64,000 nucleotides of DNA from positions 42,707-106,706 of the forward strand of contig OY282383.1 in NCBI GenBank assembly GCA_958295855.1, given 5' to 3'. The position numbers and the translations under genes are program-made. Positions within the stretch are counted from its first letter, which is position 1. Every line of letters begins with the position of its first letter. Shown here one piece after another: positions 17,735 to 26,127 of this stretch. The notes beneath the pieces were generated by a model. It had not been told where the DNA came from. It did not search any database and saw nothing but the letters and a program-made list of their open reading frames with translations. Source of the stretch: an uncultured Poribacteria bacterium. Lineage in GTDB: Bacteria; Poribacteria; WGA-4E; WGA-3G.

Positions 17735-17916
17735 GGAAGGGTAGGCACAAGGCCTACCCCTACAAACCAACCTTAGTCCCGTAGGGGCGGGGTTTCCCCG
17801 CCCGATTGGGAGCCGTATCAATTAGCGGCACTACACATGTCGCCCCTACCGCCCTTACAGGGCTAAAACGCCCCAAAATCCGCGTCATTCCGTGTCATCC
17901 GCGATTCAGACAAAAA
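17735..17916. repeat. R2-R4-R3-R1 repeat cluster
   Basis: An R2 hairpin (17735-17762), R4 GTAGGGGCGGGG...CCCCGCCC (17779-17804), an R3 element (17828-17868) and an R1 element ending GATTCAGAC near 17911. It fills the 442-bp gap between rimI and the next gene, together with the two opposed promoters. Confidence 0.7.
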
Positions 17917-17959
17917 TCGAGTTTTTGCAGAGGTGTCTCGCGCGAATACACAAAATTCC

Positions 17960-17988
17960 TTGAAAATTACATGGAAAATATGTTAAGA
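17960..17988 (+). promoter_or_regulatory. Possible promoter of the secreted propeller gene
   Basis: TTGAAA (17960-17965), a 17-nt spacer and TTAAGA (17983-17988), about 60 nt before the ATG at 18049. The -10 is weak. Confidence 0.35.
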
Positions 17989-18048
17989 TTTAACATAAGG
18001 ATTTTATTTTCGATGTGTTTTAAGTCAAAAGAGTAGGAGATACATGTT

Positions 18049-19020
18049 ATGAAAAAAATGTTTTGGGTAGTGATGCTGGCCGTTCTGTGTGTTGCGCCCA
18101 GTTATGGGCAATATAACGGTGAATGTTGGGTAGTCAGTGGTGGGACTACGGTTTACAAATTACATGCGGATGGCAAAGCGGATCCGACGGTTATTCCAAA
18201 TCTGACACAAGCAAGTGCTGCAGAAGTCAATCCTACAAATGGGGTTGTTTGGATTGCTATTTCCGCGTCGAATGCTGTCTTCAGATACGATCAGGCCACG
18301 GGAGATTTTACACAAGCACCGACGATTGAGCGTCCAAACATGATCTCTGTTAATCCTGCGGACGGTACCGTCTGGGTGGCAGGACTCAATGGTGTCTGGA
18401 AGTTATCAAGCGACGGCACCCAAATTCTCGCTCAGGTAGTTCCAGAGAGTAGCAATCCGAGCGTGGAAACAGGTAGATTCAATGTGGCTGTGAACCCAAA
18501 GGATGGAAGTTGCTGGATAACGGATGCCCGGGGTCCCATCAGTCGTTACGATGCAAATGGAAATCAGATTGCAACTGCTCCGTCGATGCGAGAACCGAAG
18601 GGAGGCGTAACGGTTGACTACCAGGGAAACGCCTGGGTCGCTGACAGTCAATTTAACACGCTCGTTCGGCTTTCACCGACCGGTGAAGAATTGGTAAAAA
18701 TTACTATCACCAATCCGACTTCTCCGCGCGTCAATCCTAAGGATGGCAGTGTCTGGGTAGTTTCAGAGCAGTCAATGCTAGTAAACTTGGCAGCAGACGG
18801 GACAAAAAAGAGTGAATTTCTTGCGGGGATGGCAGTTGTGGCGATAAGCCTCTCGCCTTCAGATGATAGTATTTGGGTCGCAGACATGCTCGGTTCAACA
18901 TTCCAAGGCGAAGTCAGCAAGTTTTCTACAAAAACAGATGAAACCTTCGGTGTGAAACGAGGTACTAATCCTATTCAGCAACCCTCCTCCGTTTCAGTCG
19001 GGTACTGGGAAGAAAACTAG
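18049..19020 (+). CDS. Secreted beta-propeller protein (NHL/streptogramin-lyase-like)
   Basis: A 323-residue protein with a clear signal peptide (M-K-K-M-F-W-V-V-M-L...S-Y-G-Q). The mature part is a series of about six blades with the repeating phrase V-N-P-x-D-G-x-x-W-V-A/S, alternating with R-Y-D and L-S-x-x-G. This is the pattern of Vgb-like six- or seven-bladed propellers. No catalytic residues are assigned. It lacks the TWG C-terminal motif. AGGAG lies 11-15 nt before the ATG. Confidence 0.82.
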   Translation: MKKMFWVVMLAVLCVAPSYGQYNGECWVVSGGTTVYKLHADGKADPTVIPNLTQASAAEVNPTNGVVWIAISASNAVFRYDQATGDFTQAPTIERPNMISVNPADGTVWVAGLNGVWKLSSDGTQILAQVVPESSNPSVETGRFNVAVNPKDGSCWITDARGPISRYDANGNQIATAPSMREPKGGVTVDYQGNAWVADSQFNTLVRLSPTGEELVKITITNPTSPRVNPKDGSVWVVSEQSMLVNLAADGTKKSEFLAGMAVVAISLSPSDDSIWVADMLGSTFQGEVSKFSTKTDETFGVKRGTNPIQQPSSVSVGYWEEN

Positions 19021-19135
19021 AGCGTCTTCAGTCTTTAGTCTTCAGCCCTAAAAGGTTCTGTTATGGTTTGCCGGTAAGCATGGCTCTTTAACAGATAACT
19101 GCTAACCGATAACTTTGACTATTTAGAGGTGCATC

Positions 19136-21598
19136 ATGGTTAGGTATTGTATGAAGGGTGTCGCTTGCATTGCAATCGGGATGTTTGTTGTCGCCTTGGG
19201 CTGCGTTAGTGCCCTCGCGCAGCTGCCAGATTTCCAGGTGAGTACGGAGAGCATCACCTTTTCCAATCCGACACCCGTTGAAGGGGAGGAGATTACCATC
19301 TCGGTTGAGGTGAAGAACATTGGTGATACTACCCCGACGATGAACGAGGATTTGGTTGTCAATCTTTACGAGGGCACTCCTGCGACACAACCGCTCCAGA
19401 TTCTGTGTAAGGATGTCATTTTGGATTTGAAACCCGGACAGACGCAGCGGGTGAAAGCGCGGTGGATTCCGCCGCCTGGGCAGACAACGCTCTATGCTGT
19501 TGTTAACCCAGCTGGAGATAAACATATTCAGGAAGCCGACGCTGGCAATAACGTTACGCATGCAGCGCTTCTTGCAGAAACGCGCACATTCCCCCACGCA
19601 ACTCCTGAGCAAATCCAGAGCGCGATAGCCAAAGGCATTTCTTGGATAGAAGCGCAACAAGGAAAGCATAGCCGTACCTGTTTGCAATGTGGCGCTGACA
19701 ATCAACTTATTTTAACCTGTGTTACGCCTTTATGTGGGGCCAGCCTCAAAGGGCTTGCTGAAAATTTTATCCCAGGGGACGCTTGGAATTTCGGTGAAGA
19801 TCGGACGCAGGAGACCGCGTTGGCATTGCAAGCCTTGCTCGCAACGGGACACACCTCTTCGCATCCATCAGTCCAGAAAGGCTTACAGTTTCTGCTGGCA
19901 CAGAATTGGAATGAATTCGCTGTTTACCAATATGCAGTGATTATTCCAGCCTTAGTCGCCACCCAAGATACTGCCTATAGAGAACGTATCCAATTTGCCG
20001 TGAACCAGTTAGTCAAAAAGCAACTCCCTGTCAGCGGCAGTGAGTTTGCAGATGCGAGGGACGATGGCGGATGGGGATACGGCTACACAGCCGATGGTGC
20101 GCACATGAACATGGTTATTTATGCACTTTATGCTGCAAAGCAGTGGGGGATTGATATTCCGCAAGACGTATGGGCACGCGCGGAGCAGTGGATTCGCCGA
20201 AACCAAACCGACACAGGTGGATGGCTCTATAATTTAGTTGATGAGGGCTCGCCCTGGGCAATCGGGGTTTACGGAAGTATGACTGCAACCGGGTTGTGGG
20301 CACTTCGCGCCTGCGGGGTTTCAGTTGAAGATGCGCAAATTCAGAAAGGTATCGCGTGGATTAAAAAGCATTGGACTTTGACCCGGAACCCCGGCTCAAA
20401 CTCATGGCGCTACTATTATCTGCTCTCGTTGCAACGCTTCTGTGACATTCCTCCAACACTGGAAACACTTGCTGGGCACAATTGGTATGATGAAATCGCG
20501 GGGATGATGATTGCGCAACAAGAGCCTGATGGGAGATGGCATGGGGCTGAGAGCGATTTTTTTGCAACATGTTTCGCTGTGATGTCCCTCAGCCACGCGC
20601 TCATTGGCCCGACGGAGCCAAATATCGGCATTGTCCCGCGGAGCCTACGGTTTTCGCCCTCTGCGCCCCGCGTCGGTGAAGCCACCCGCCTCAGCGCAAC
20701 GTTGCGGAATACAGGCATCCCGTTTGAGGGGATTCTTAACGTTGAGTTTAGGGCGAAGCCTGCAGACACATCTGAAAAGGATGTGGCAGCCATCAAAGTT
20801 GCTGAAGCAGAAGTGTTTTGGACACCCACGCTTGATGAAACGACTGTCTCCACGAGCTGGGTACCGAAAACGGAAGGCAAAGTCGTGCTTGAGGCGAGAG
20901 TGGAATTTGAGGATGTAGATGAAAGCGATAATATCGCATCGGAGCCTGTCACCGTCTATGCACAATCCACAGAGGCAACCGATGAACGGCTGGCACCCAT
21001 TCAAAAAATTAGCGATGGCGTTTATCAGTTGGGCAGTGTCCGCTGCGATATGAACCAACGTGAGGTAACCCTTCCGGGCGAGATTAACATTATCAGCCCG
21101 GAGAGCTATATCGAATTCTTTGCCTGCGGCAAACTCGGCAAAACCCATGAGAGCATTCTGATACTTGATACCGAACCGACTCATCTCTATACTGCACTGG
21201 GGCTGCTTGATATGGAGCCGGGGCGGAATCTGACAGGCCTGGGGGATGCGCACAAACCTATTGGCACTGCTGCGGAAGTTTGGGTCGAGTGGCGCCTCCA
21301 CGTACCGGGGGGCGAAGAGGAAGTGGTTTCCCGCCGTGCAGAAACGTTAGTTTGGAATCTATTTGAAGCGCGTCCCATGCAAAAAACGGAGTGGCTTTTC
21401 ACAGGCGGGCGGATTATCAATAACCAACTCACCTCCCAGCTCTTTCATAATATCATCGCCGTCTACCGCGACCCGGATTCGCTTTTCAATCACCCGTTGC
21501 CCGGCGGCACTGATGATAGGACCTATCGTGTCAATACCGATGTGATACCGCCTAAAGGCACAAAAGTAAAGTTGATTATTCGGCCTGTCACAACTTAA
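19136..21598 (+). CDS. Secreted CARDB plus alpha/alpha-toroid (prenyltransferase/squalene-oxidase-like repeat) protein
   Basis: An 820-residue protein. A signal peptide (1-30) is followed by a CARDB-like immunoglobulin domain (about 35-140) and a repeat region (about 150-490) with toroid helix-pair motifs such as Q-T-D-T-G-G-W-L-Y-N, D-D-G-G-W-G-Y-G and E-P-D-G-R-W-H-G. A second CARDB-like domain (about 495-610) and a C-terminal beta-rich domain follow. Within the toroid is T-C-L-Q-C-G...T-C-V-T-P-L-C-G, a possible zinc-binding four-cysteine cluster. Terpene-cyclase catalytic DxDD or DDxxD motifs were not found, so a binding or inhibitor-like role is more likely than cyclisation. It is a single-gene unit. 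Confidence 0.8.
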   Translation: MVRYCMKGVACIAIGMFVVALGCVSALAQLPDFQVSTESITFSNPTPVEGEEITISVEVKNIGDTTPTMNEDLVVNLYEGTPATQPLQILCKDVILDLKPGQTQRVKARWIPPPGQTTLYAVVNPAGDKHIQEADAGNNVTHAALLAETRTFPHATPEQIQSAIAKGISWIEAQQGKHSRTCLQCGADNQLILTCVTPLCGASLKGLAENFIPGDAWNFGEDRTQETALALQALLATGHTSSHPSVQKGLQFLLAQNWNEFAVYQYAVIIPALVATQDTAYRERIQFAVNQLVKKQLPVSGSEFADARDDGGWGYGYTADGAHMNMVIYALYAAKQWGIDIPQDVWARAEQWIRRNQTDTGGWLYNLVDEGSPWAIGVYGSMTATGLWALRACGVSVEDAQIQKGIAWIKKHWTLTRNPGSNSWRYYYLLSLQRFCDIPPTLETLAGHNWYDEIAGMMIAQQEPDGRWHGAESDFFATCFAVMSLSHALIGPTEPNIGIVPRSLRFSPSAPRVGEATRLSATLRNTGIPFEGILNVEFRAKPADTSEKDVAAIKVAEAEVFWTPTLDETTVSTSWVPKTEGKVVLEARVEFEDVDESDNIASEPVTVYAQSTEATDERLAPIQKISDGVYQLGSVRCDMNQREVTLPGEINIISPESYIEFFACGKLGKTHESILILDTEPTHLYTALGLLDMEPGRNLTGLGDAHKPIGTAAEVWVEWRLHVPGGEEEVVSRRAETLVWNLFEARPMQKTEWLFTGGRIINNQLTSQLFHNIIAVYRDPDSLFNHPLPGGTDDRTYRVNTDVIPPKGTKVKLIIRPVTT

Positions 21599-21703
21599 AA
21601 ACTCGTAGACATGCGGGCTTCTTGGAGGCATCTTTTGATGAACATGCACGCGCCTTCAGACGATAGAGACATCTCATAGTTACGACGCTGAAGGAGGCGT
21701 TAA

Positions 21704-22156
21704 GTGCAAGACAAACGGGTGTCAGTATTTAGTTTCTCGCAGAACACATTACTAGCAGACGTTATCTTTTTTTTACTGCTGGTAGTCAGTTATGCTATCA
21801 TGGTAGCGAAACATGAGATTGCAAAAGGCAGAGACAGTTTTGTTGAGACAATAATTGTCACCGTTGGGCATGTCTCAAGTTTCGTTCCTATTGCGCTCAT
21901 CTTGACCTTTATAGTTATTGAAGTAGGAGGTTTTGTTATTATGTATCTTTGGAATCTGTACCAACGAAAACAGAAAGAACGCATTAAGGAACTCATTGAG
22001 GACATTAGAGCGGAAGCCAAGGCAGAAGGTAGAGCAGAAGCCGCCGCGGTGTATGGAGAATGGTTAGCATGGAATAACCGGCGACTGGAAGCAGAATCCA
22101 AGGGGATTTCCTTTAATGAACCGCCCCCGGCAAATCCACACGCTGCCGATAAGTAG
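21704..22156 (+). CDS. Small membrane/coiled-coil protein, founder copy of a tandem array
   Basis: A 150-residue protein starting at GTG 21704, with AAGGAGG upstream. It has two membrane segments (about 16-34 and 60-83), then a charged coiled coil rich in E-A-K-A-E-G-R-A-E, and a conserved tail W-L-A-W-N-N-R-R-L-E-A-E-S-K-G-I-S-F-N-E and P-P-P-A-N-P-H-A-A-D. No named family is recognised. Three truncated copies with the second membrane segment, coil and tail follow. Confidence 0.65.
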   Translation: MQDKRVSVFSFSQNTLLADVIFFLLLVVSYAIMVAKHEIAKGRDSFVETIIVTVGHVSSFVPIALILTFIVIEVGGFVIMYLWNLYQRKQKERIKELIEDIRAEAKAEGRAEAAAVYGEWLAWNNRRLEAESKGISFNEPPPANPHAADK

Positions 22157-22173
22157 GCCATAAAAGGAAAAAT

Positions 22174-22506
22174 GTGTCCTTGTTGTGGCGAGCCAGACGC
22201 AAAGAAACGCTTCTCCGCTTTTGCGACGAGCCGCACCCAATTGCGCTCATCTTGACGTTTATATTTATTGAAGTAGGAGGTTTTGTTCTTATGTATCTCT
22301 GGAATCTGTACCAACGAAAACAGAAAGAACGCATTGAGTACGTTAGAGTGGAAGCCAAGGAAGAAGGCAGGGCGGAGGGCAGAGCAGAAACCGCCGCGGT
22401 GTATGGCGCGTGGTTAGCATGGAATAACCGGCGACTGGAAGCAGAATCCAAGGGGATTTCCTTTAATGAACCGCCCCCGGCAAATCCACACGCTGCCGAT
22501 AAGTAG
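22174..22506 (+). CDS. Truncated paralogue 2 of the membrane/coiled-coil protein
   Basis: A 110-codon frame. The first about 20 codons are out-of-frame fmdB sequence; the rest is the second membrane segment, coil and tail of the founder gene. A start at 22291 (AGTAGGAGG 10 nt upstream) would give a soluble coil protein starting M-Y-L-W-N-L-Y. Which start is used is unclear, and it may be a decayed copy. Confidence 0.4.
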   Translation: MSLLWRARRKETLLRFCDEPHPIALILTFIFIEVGGFVLMYLWNLYQRKQKERIEYVRVEAKEEGRAEGRAETAAVYGAWLAWNNRRLEAESKGISFNEPPPANPHAADK

Positions 22507-22525
22507 TCCATAAAAGGAAAAACGA

Positions 22526-22670
22526 TGCCCATGCACAACCGAGTTTGAAGTCCTTCACCGCGCCAGTGATGCCGCCAAACCTGTAAAGTGTCCTTGTTGT
22601 GGCGAGCCAGACGCAAAGAAACGCTTCTCCGCTTTTGCGACGAGCCGCACCCAATTGCGCTCATCTTGAC
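22526..22670 (+). pseudogene. fmdB remnant 1 (internal deletion)
   Basis: Begins ATGCCCATGCACAACCGAG. Compared with the intact gene at 23482 it lacks 23 bases after the third codon, which shifts the frame, and it then runs into the membrane-protein sequence. Confidence 0.6.
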
Positions 22671-22896
22671 CTTTATAGTTATTGAAGTAGGAGGTTTTGT
22701 TATTATGTATCTTTGGAATCTGTACCAACGAAAACAGCAAGAACGCCTTGAGGAAGTTAGAGCGGAAGGCAAGGCAGAAACCGCCGCGGTGTATAGAGAA
22801 TGGTTAGCATGGAATAACCGGCGACTGGAAGCAGAATCCAAGGGGATTTCCTTTAATGAACCGCCCCCGGCAAATCCACACGCTGCCGATAGGTAG
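22588..22896 (+). CDS. Truncated paralogue 3 of the membrane/coiled-coil protein
   Basis: A 102-codon frame with the same composition as paralogue 2 but a shorter coil (E-V-R-A-E-G-K-A-E-T-A-A). The N-terminal codons are out-of-frame fmdB sequence. An internal ATG after AGTAGGAGG is also available. Confidence 0.4.
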   Translation: MSLLWRARRKETLLRFCDEPHPIALILTFIVIEVGGFVIMYLWNLYQRKQQERLEEVRAEGKAETAAVYREWLAWNNRRLEAESKGISFNEPPPANPHAADR

Positions 22897-22913
22897 TCCA
22901 TAAAAGGAAAAAC

Positions 22914-23052
22914 GATGCCCTTGCACAACCGAGTTTGAAGTCCTTCACCGCGCCAGTGATGCCGACAAACCTGTAAAGTGTCCTTGTTGTGGCGAGCCAG
23001 ACGCAAAGAAACGCTTTTCTGATTTTGCGACGAGCGGCACCCAATTGTGCTC
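22914..23052 (+). pseudogene. fmdB remnant 2 (internal deletion)
   Basis: Begins ATGCCCTTGCACAACCGAG with the same deletion as remnant 1, apart from one base. It shows that the two remnants derive from one another. Confidence 0.6.
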
Positions 23053-23463
23053 ATCTTGACCTTTATAGTTATCGAAGTAGGAGGTTTTGTTATTATGTAT
23101 CTCTGGAATCTGTACCAACGAAAACAGAAAGAACGCCTACTCATTGAGGAACTCATTGAGGAAGTTAGAGTGGAAGCCAAGGCGGAAGGCAGAGCGGAAG
23201 GCAGAGCGGAAGGCAAAATAGAAGCCGCCGCAGTGCATGGAGAATGGTTAGCATGGAATAACCGGCGACAAGAACGCCTTGAGGAATTCATTGAGGAAGT
23301 TAGAGCGGAAGCCAAGGCGGAAGGCAAAATAGAAGGGAAAATAGAAGCCGCCGCAGTGCATGGAGCATGGTTAGCATGGAATAACCGGCGAATGGAAGCA
23401 GAAGCCAAGGGGATTCCCTTTAATGAACCGCCCCCGGCAAATCCACACGCTGCCGATAGGTAG
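23047..23463 (+). CDS. Truncated paralogue 4 with duplicated coil and tail
   Basis: A 138-codon frame: membrane segment, coil, W-L-A-W-N-N-R-R, then a second coil and a second W-L-A-W-N-N-R-R tail. It is an internal duplication within one copy. The GTG start at 23047 lacks a good RBS; the ATG after AGTAGGAGG gives a soluble version. Confidence 0.45.
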   Translation: MLILTFIVIEVGGFVIMYLWNLYQRKQKERLLIEELIEEVRVEAKAEGRAEGRAEGKIEAAAVHGEWLAWNNRRQERLEEFIEEVRAEAKAEGKIEGKIEAAAVHGAWLAWNNRRMEAEAKGIPFNEPPPANPHAADR

Positions 23464-23481
23464 CACGTAAAAGGAAAAACG

Positions 23482-23664
23482 ATGCCCATTTTTGAGTACC
23501 ATTGCAACAATTGCACAACCGAGTTTGAAGTCCTTCACCGCGCCAGTGATGCCGACGAACTTGTAAAGTGTCCCTGTTGTGGCGAGCCAGACGCAAAGAA
23601 ACGCTTCTCCGCTTTTGCGACGAGCGGCACCCAAAAGGAGAATGCCATGGAAGGCGCAACCTGA
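23482..23664 (+). CDS. FmdB-family zinc-ribbon protein (intact copy)
   Basis: A 60-residue protein starting M-P-I-F-E-Y-H-C-N-N-C, with the second pair C-P-C-C in K-C-P-C-C-G-E. This is the CxxC...CxxC zinc ribbon of the FmdB/putative regulatory protein family. AAAGGA lies eight bases upstream. Two broken copies lie upstream in the array. Confidence 0.8.
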   Translation: MPIFEYHCNNCTTEFEVLHRASDADELVKCPCCGEPDAKKRFSAFATSGTQKENAMEGAT

Positions 23665-23693
23665 GCGATTCCGGGTAATGGCAGTTTGCCTTG

Positions 23694-25109
23694 ATGAAAC
23701 AAAAACCTTCAAAGCCTACTCCTAATATTCTTCGTGAAATCCAATCGAAGAAGGTCTCGCCAGTTTATCTGCTCTGTGGTGAGGAGAGTTTCCTCATTGA
23801 GGGTACCCTCAAACAGATGCTTGATAGCCTCTTAACGCCCGACACGCGCGATTTCAACCTCTCCTTTTTGGAAGGTGCCGATGTCACAACCCAAGAAATT
23901 CTCAGTCAGGTTGAGTGCTATCCTGTTATATCAGCATGGCGAGTTGTCGTGGTGCGCGATGCACAAATCTTCAAAGTCCAGAAACGCACCACGCCTGTAA
24001 CAATCATCCGAAATGCCTTCAAACTTGAAATAGAAAATGCCCAGAAGTGCATTACTACGATGGCGAATCTGCTGGCGGTTACCCCCCAACAGATTGCAGT
24101 ACAACACCTTGACTTCACAAATGCTGTGAACGCACTCATCGAGGAGTTAGCCGACAAGCTAACCGATGAGGAGCGTGCCTTTCTTGGACGATTATCGCAG
24201 ATTGCCCAACAACTGGAAGCGGATCTGCCAGAGGCCAGGGATACTGACGATGTAGAATTGCTGCTTGAATGGCTCCAGGGCGACTTGCCGAAAAATGGCG
24301 TTCTGATATTTACGGTGAATGGCACCGTAAACGAGCGAAACCGGGTTGTTAAAGCAATTGAGACTGTGGGACGTTACGTCTCTTTCGCCCCCTTGGAAGC
24401 CGGCAGGTCGCTAAACCAGGATGCACTCTATAAAAAAGTCTCAGAAAAGTTTGCAGAATTTGATAAGCAGATAACGCCGCGCGCTTTTGCGCAGCTGCGC
24501 ACTCGTACCGGCGGGAATATGCACACTATTGCCGAAGCTATCAACAAAATTGTGAATTTTGTAGGCGACAAACGCCAAGTTGACGAACAAGATGTACGAA
24601 GTATGGTGACACAAAATACATTTGACAGCATTTTCGACCTCACCGATGCGATCGGAAAGCGCTCTACACCGCAAGCGTTGAAAAGCCTTCACGAAGTGTT
24701 AGCCAGCGGCCAAGCCCCCAATATGGTGAACTCGATGATTGCGCGCCACCTCCGGCTTGCTCTCCAAGCGAAGTTGATTTCAGGAAAAAAGAATATAAAA
24801 CCGCCCGGGAAACGGATGCCACTCGCTGACTTTAAAAGCAAGATTTTTCAACCGCTTGCTGAAGAGATACGCAATTTCTTACCCAAATCCGCGGATACAA
24901 ATATCCTGAAGCAAAATCCTTATGTCGCCTACAAAATTTTTCAAACACTCCATGCGTTTACCGCTGAGGAGTTAGTGAGTGCTTTGGAAAAAACGCTAGA
25001 AGCAGATACCCAATTGAAATTGAGTGAACTAGATGCAACATGCATTCTGGAACAATTAGTCTGTGAGCTTTGTACCAGCCCGAAGGGGAGACGGTTGTCT
25101 TCTTTCTAG
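23694..25109 (+). CDS. holA: DNA polymerase III delta subunit with a central insertion
   Basis: A 471-residue clamp-loader subunit. The N-terminal domain has V-S-P-V-Y-L-L-C-G-E-E-S-F-L-I and R-V-V-V-V-R-D-A. The later part has L-P-K-N-G-V-L-I-F-T, I-T-P-R-A-F-A-Q-L-R, G-N-M-H-T-I-A-E-A-I-N-K and F-D-L-T-D-A-I-G, typical of HolA. Most HolA proteins are near 330-350 residues. Here about 90 extra residues sit between the R-D-A strand and the L-P-K-N-G strand (about 105-190), a leucine-rich helical stretch. The start is the ATG at 23694. Confidence 0.88.
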   Translation: MKQKPSKPTPNILREIQSKKVSPVYLLCGEESFLIEGTLKQMLDSLLTPDTRDFNLSFLEGADVTTQEILSQVECYPVISAWRVVVVRDAQIFKVQKRTTPVTIIRNAFKLEIENAQKCITTMANLLAVTPQQIAVQHLDFTNAVNALIEELADKLTDEERAFLGRLSQIAQQLEADLPEARDTDDVELLLEWLQGDLPKNGVLIFTVNGTVNERNRVVKAIETVGRYVSFAPLEAGRSLNQDALYKKVSEKFAEFDKQITPRAFAQLRTRTGGNMHTIAEAINKIVNFVGDKRQVDEQDVRSMVTQNTFDSIFDLTDAIGKRSTPQALKSLHEVLASGQAPNMVNSMIARHLRLALQAKLISGKKNIKPPGKRMPLADFKSKIFQPLAEEIRNFLPKSADTNILKQNPYVAYKIFQTLHAFTAEELVSALEKTLEADTQLKLSELDATCILEQLVCELCTSPKGRRLSSF

Positions 25110-25437
25110 TGCAAGTTGCGAGCACCGCAGGAGGCACACGCCGTGTGTCGTCCTGAAATGCATAAGTCGCACAATCTAACACATCGCTTCGGTAGTGACG
25201 CAAATCAAATGAATGTGGCCCGCCCTCCCATTTTTTACTATCCTTTTCGGATGCTGATGACTCTAATACTAAAGTGCAGACAATTTTCGTGCATCTGGTT
25301 TATGCACAAGAACCGGCCCGGAGCCGCAAACCGCGCTGGGGAGCGTTAGGCACTATATGTGAGCAGGCATGGTGCGAGTGCTGTGTCTATCCGAAATAAC
25401 AGAACAATTTTTCTAGCGAAAGGTGGAGGAACTTGAA
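25110..25437. other. Gene-free stretch after holA
   Basis: 328 bases. A 77-codon frame exists at 25116 but lacks an RBS and protein-like composition. No repeat-family member and no convincing promoter was seen. Confidence 0.4.
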
Positions 25438-25674
25438 ATGGGAGAAGTCATTCTCATTATTGCCATTGTGTTTGGAAGTATTACGGGGACAACGCTTGGA
25501 TGCGTGTGGATGGGCACATCTTACTACGCAAAGAAACGCGGCTTAGCAAAGGGTGCGTCGCAACGCGAGGTAGAAGCCCTTGAAGAGAAAGTCAGCCGCG
25601 TTCAGGAAGAAGTGGTTGCGCTCAAAAAAGAGGTTACACGGCTCATCAAAATCGCTAAGGGCGTTGGTGAGTGA
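25438..25674 (+). CDS. Small membrane protein with coiled coil
   Basis: A 78-residue protein. One membrane helix (about 4-27, L-I-I-A-I-V-F-G-S-I-T-G-T-T-L-G) is followed by a coiled coil (E-V-E-A-L-E-E-K-V-S-R-V-Q-E-E-V). GGAGG lies 8 nt before the ATG. It forms a pair with the next gene, 13 nt downstream. The arrangement resembles phage-shock PspB-like proteins, but I do not assign it. Confidence 0.6.
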   Translation: MGEVILIIAIVFGSITGTTLGCVWMGTSYYAKKRGLAKGASQREVEALEEKVSRVQEEVVALKKEVTRLIKIAKGVGE

Positions 25675-25687
25675 AGGAGGAACCCGC

Positions 25688-26026
25688 ATGCCATTGCTAC
25701 TACTGATTTTTCTGGTGCTGATGCTCTTCTTCATCATTAAGTTTATTACTGTAGTTACCGCTATTGTGGCAATAGTTGTCGGCGGGACAGCCGTCACCGC
25801 GCTTGCGTGTGTCTGCATCGGCACCTCGCATTACCTAAAAAAATCGGGGTACCACCCACACAACGCGCAACAAACCTATCACCAGGTTGAATCGGATTTG
25901 AATCAGATTGCAGAGGATTTAACCGAGATTCGCTTGCAATTGGATGATGTTGCACCGTACCTGCGCGACATGGAATTTCTGAAGTACGCCAGCCAGAATC
26001 GCAAAGCGACGAAGAAAAAGTCCTAA
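25688..26026 (+). CDS. Small membrane protein, partner of the preceding gene
   Basis: A 112-residue protein with a long or double hydrophobic segment (residues 2-45), C-I-G-T-S-H-Y-L-K-K, a phrase shared with the preceding protein (M-G-T-S-Y-Y-A-K-K), and a helical C-terminal region. AAGGAGG lies upstream of the ATG at 25688. The shared motif suggests the two genes arose by duplication. The function is unknown. Confidence 0.6.
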   Translation: MPLLLLIFLVLMLFFIIKFITVVTAIVAIVVGGTAVTALACVCIGTSHYLKKSGYHPHNAQQTYHQVESDLNQIAEDLTEIRLQLDDVAPYLRDMEFLKYASQNRKATKKKS

Positions 26027-26127
26027 GCAATTTTCCAGTCTGAAAGTGCCCCTTCTGAAGTCCATGCTGTTGAGAAGTTTGGAAGGGAGACGATTGTTGT
26101 GCGGGAGGCGGATGTGAAAGATGAGTG

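Larger units (their letters stand above)
21890..23640 (+). repeat. Tandem duplication array of membrane/coiled-coil gene and fmdB fragments
   Basis: Four copies of a block running from the fmdB 3' part (T-G-T-C-C-T-T-G-T-T-G-T-G-G) through the second membrane segment, coil and tail to a TAG and a spacer AAAAGGAAAAA. Blocks differ in the number of coil-encoding GAAGGCAGAGC units, and the last has a doubled coil-tail section. The only intact fmdB is at the distal end. The junction between fmdB sequence and membrane-segment sequence is the same in copies 2-4, so one recombination event was followed by amplification. Confidence 0.75.

Noticed and set aside
22113..23516. A 467-codon antisense ORF across the tandem array
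   Set aside because: It is the mirror of the coil-encoding repeats; it has no RBS and its translation is repetitive cysteine/serine-rich sequence without domain logic.
25116..25349. 77-codon ORF after holA
   Set aside because: No RBS, no homologous-looking motif and atypical composition.
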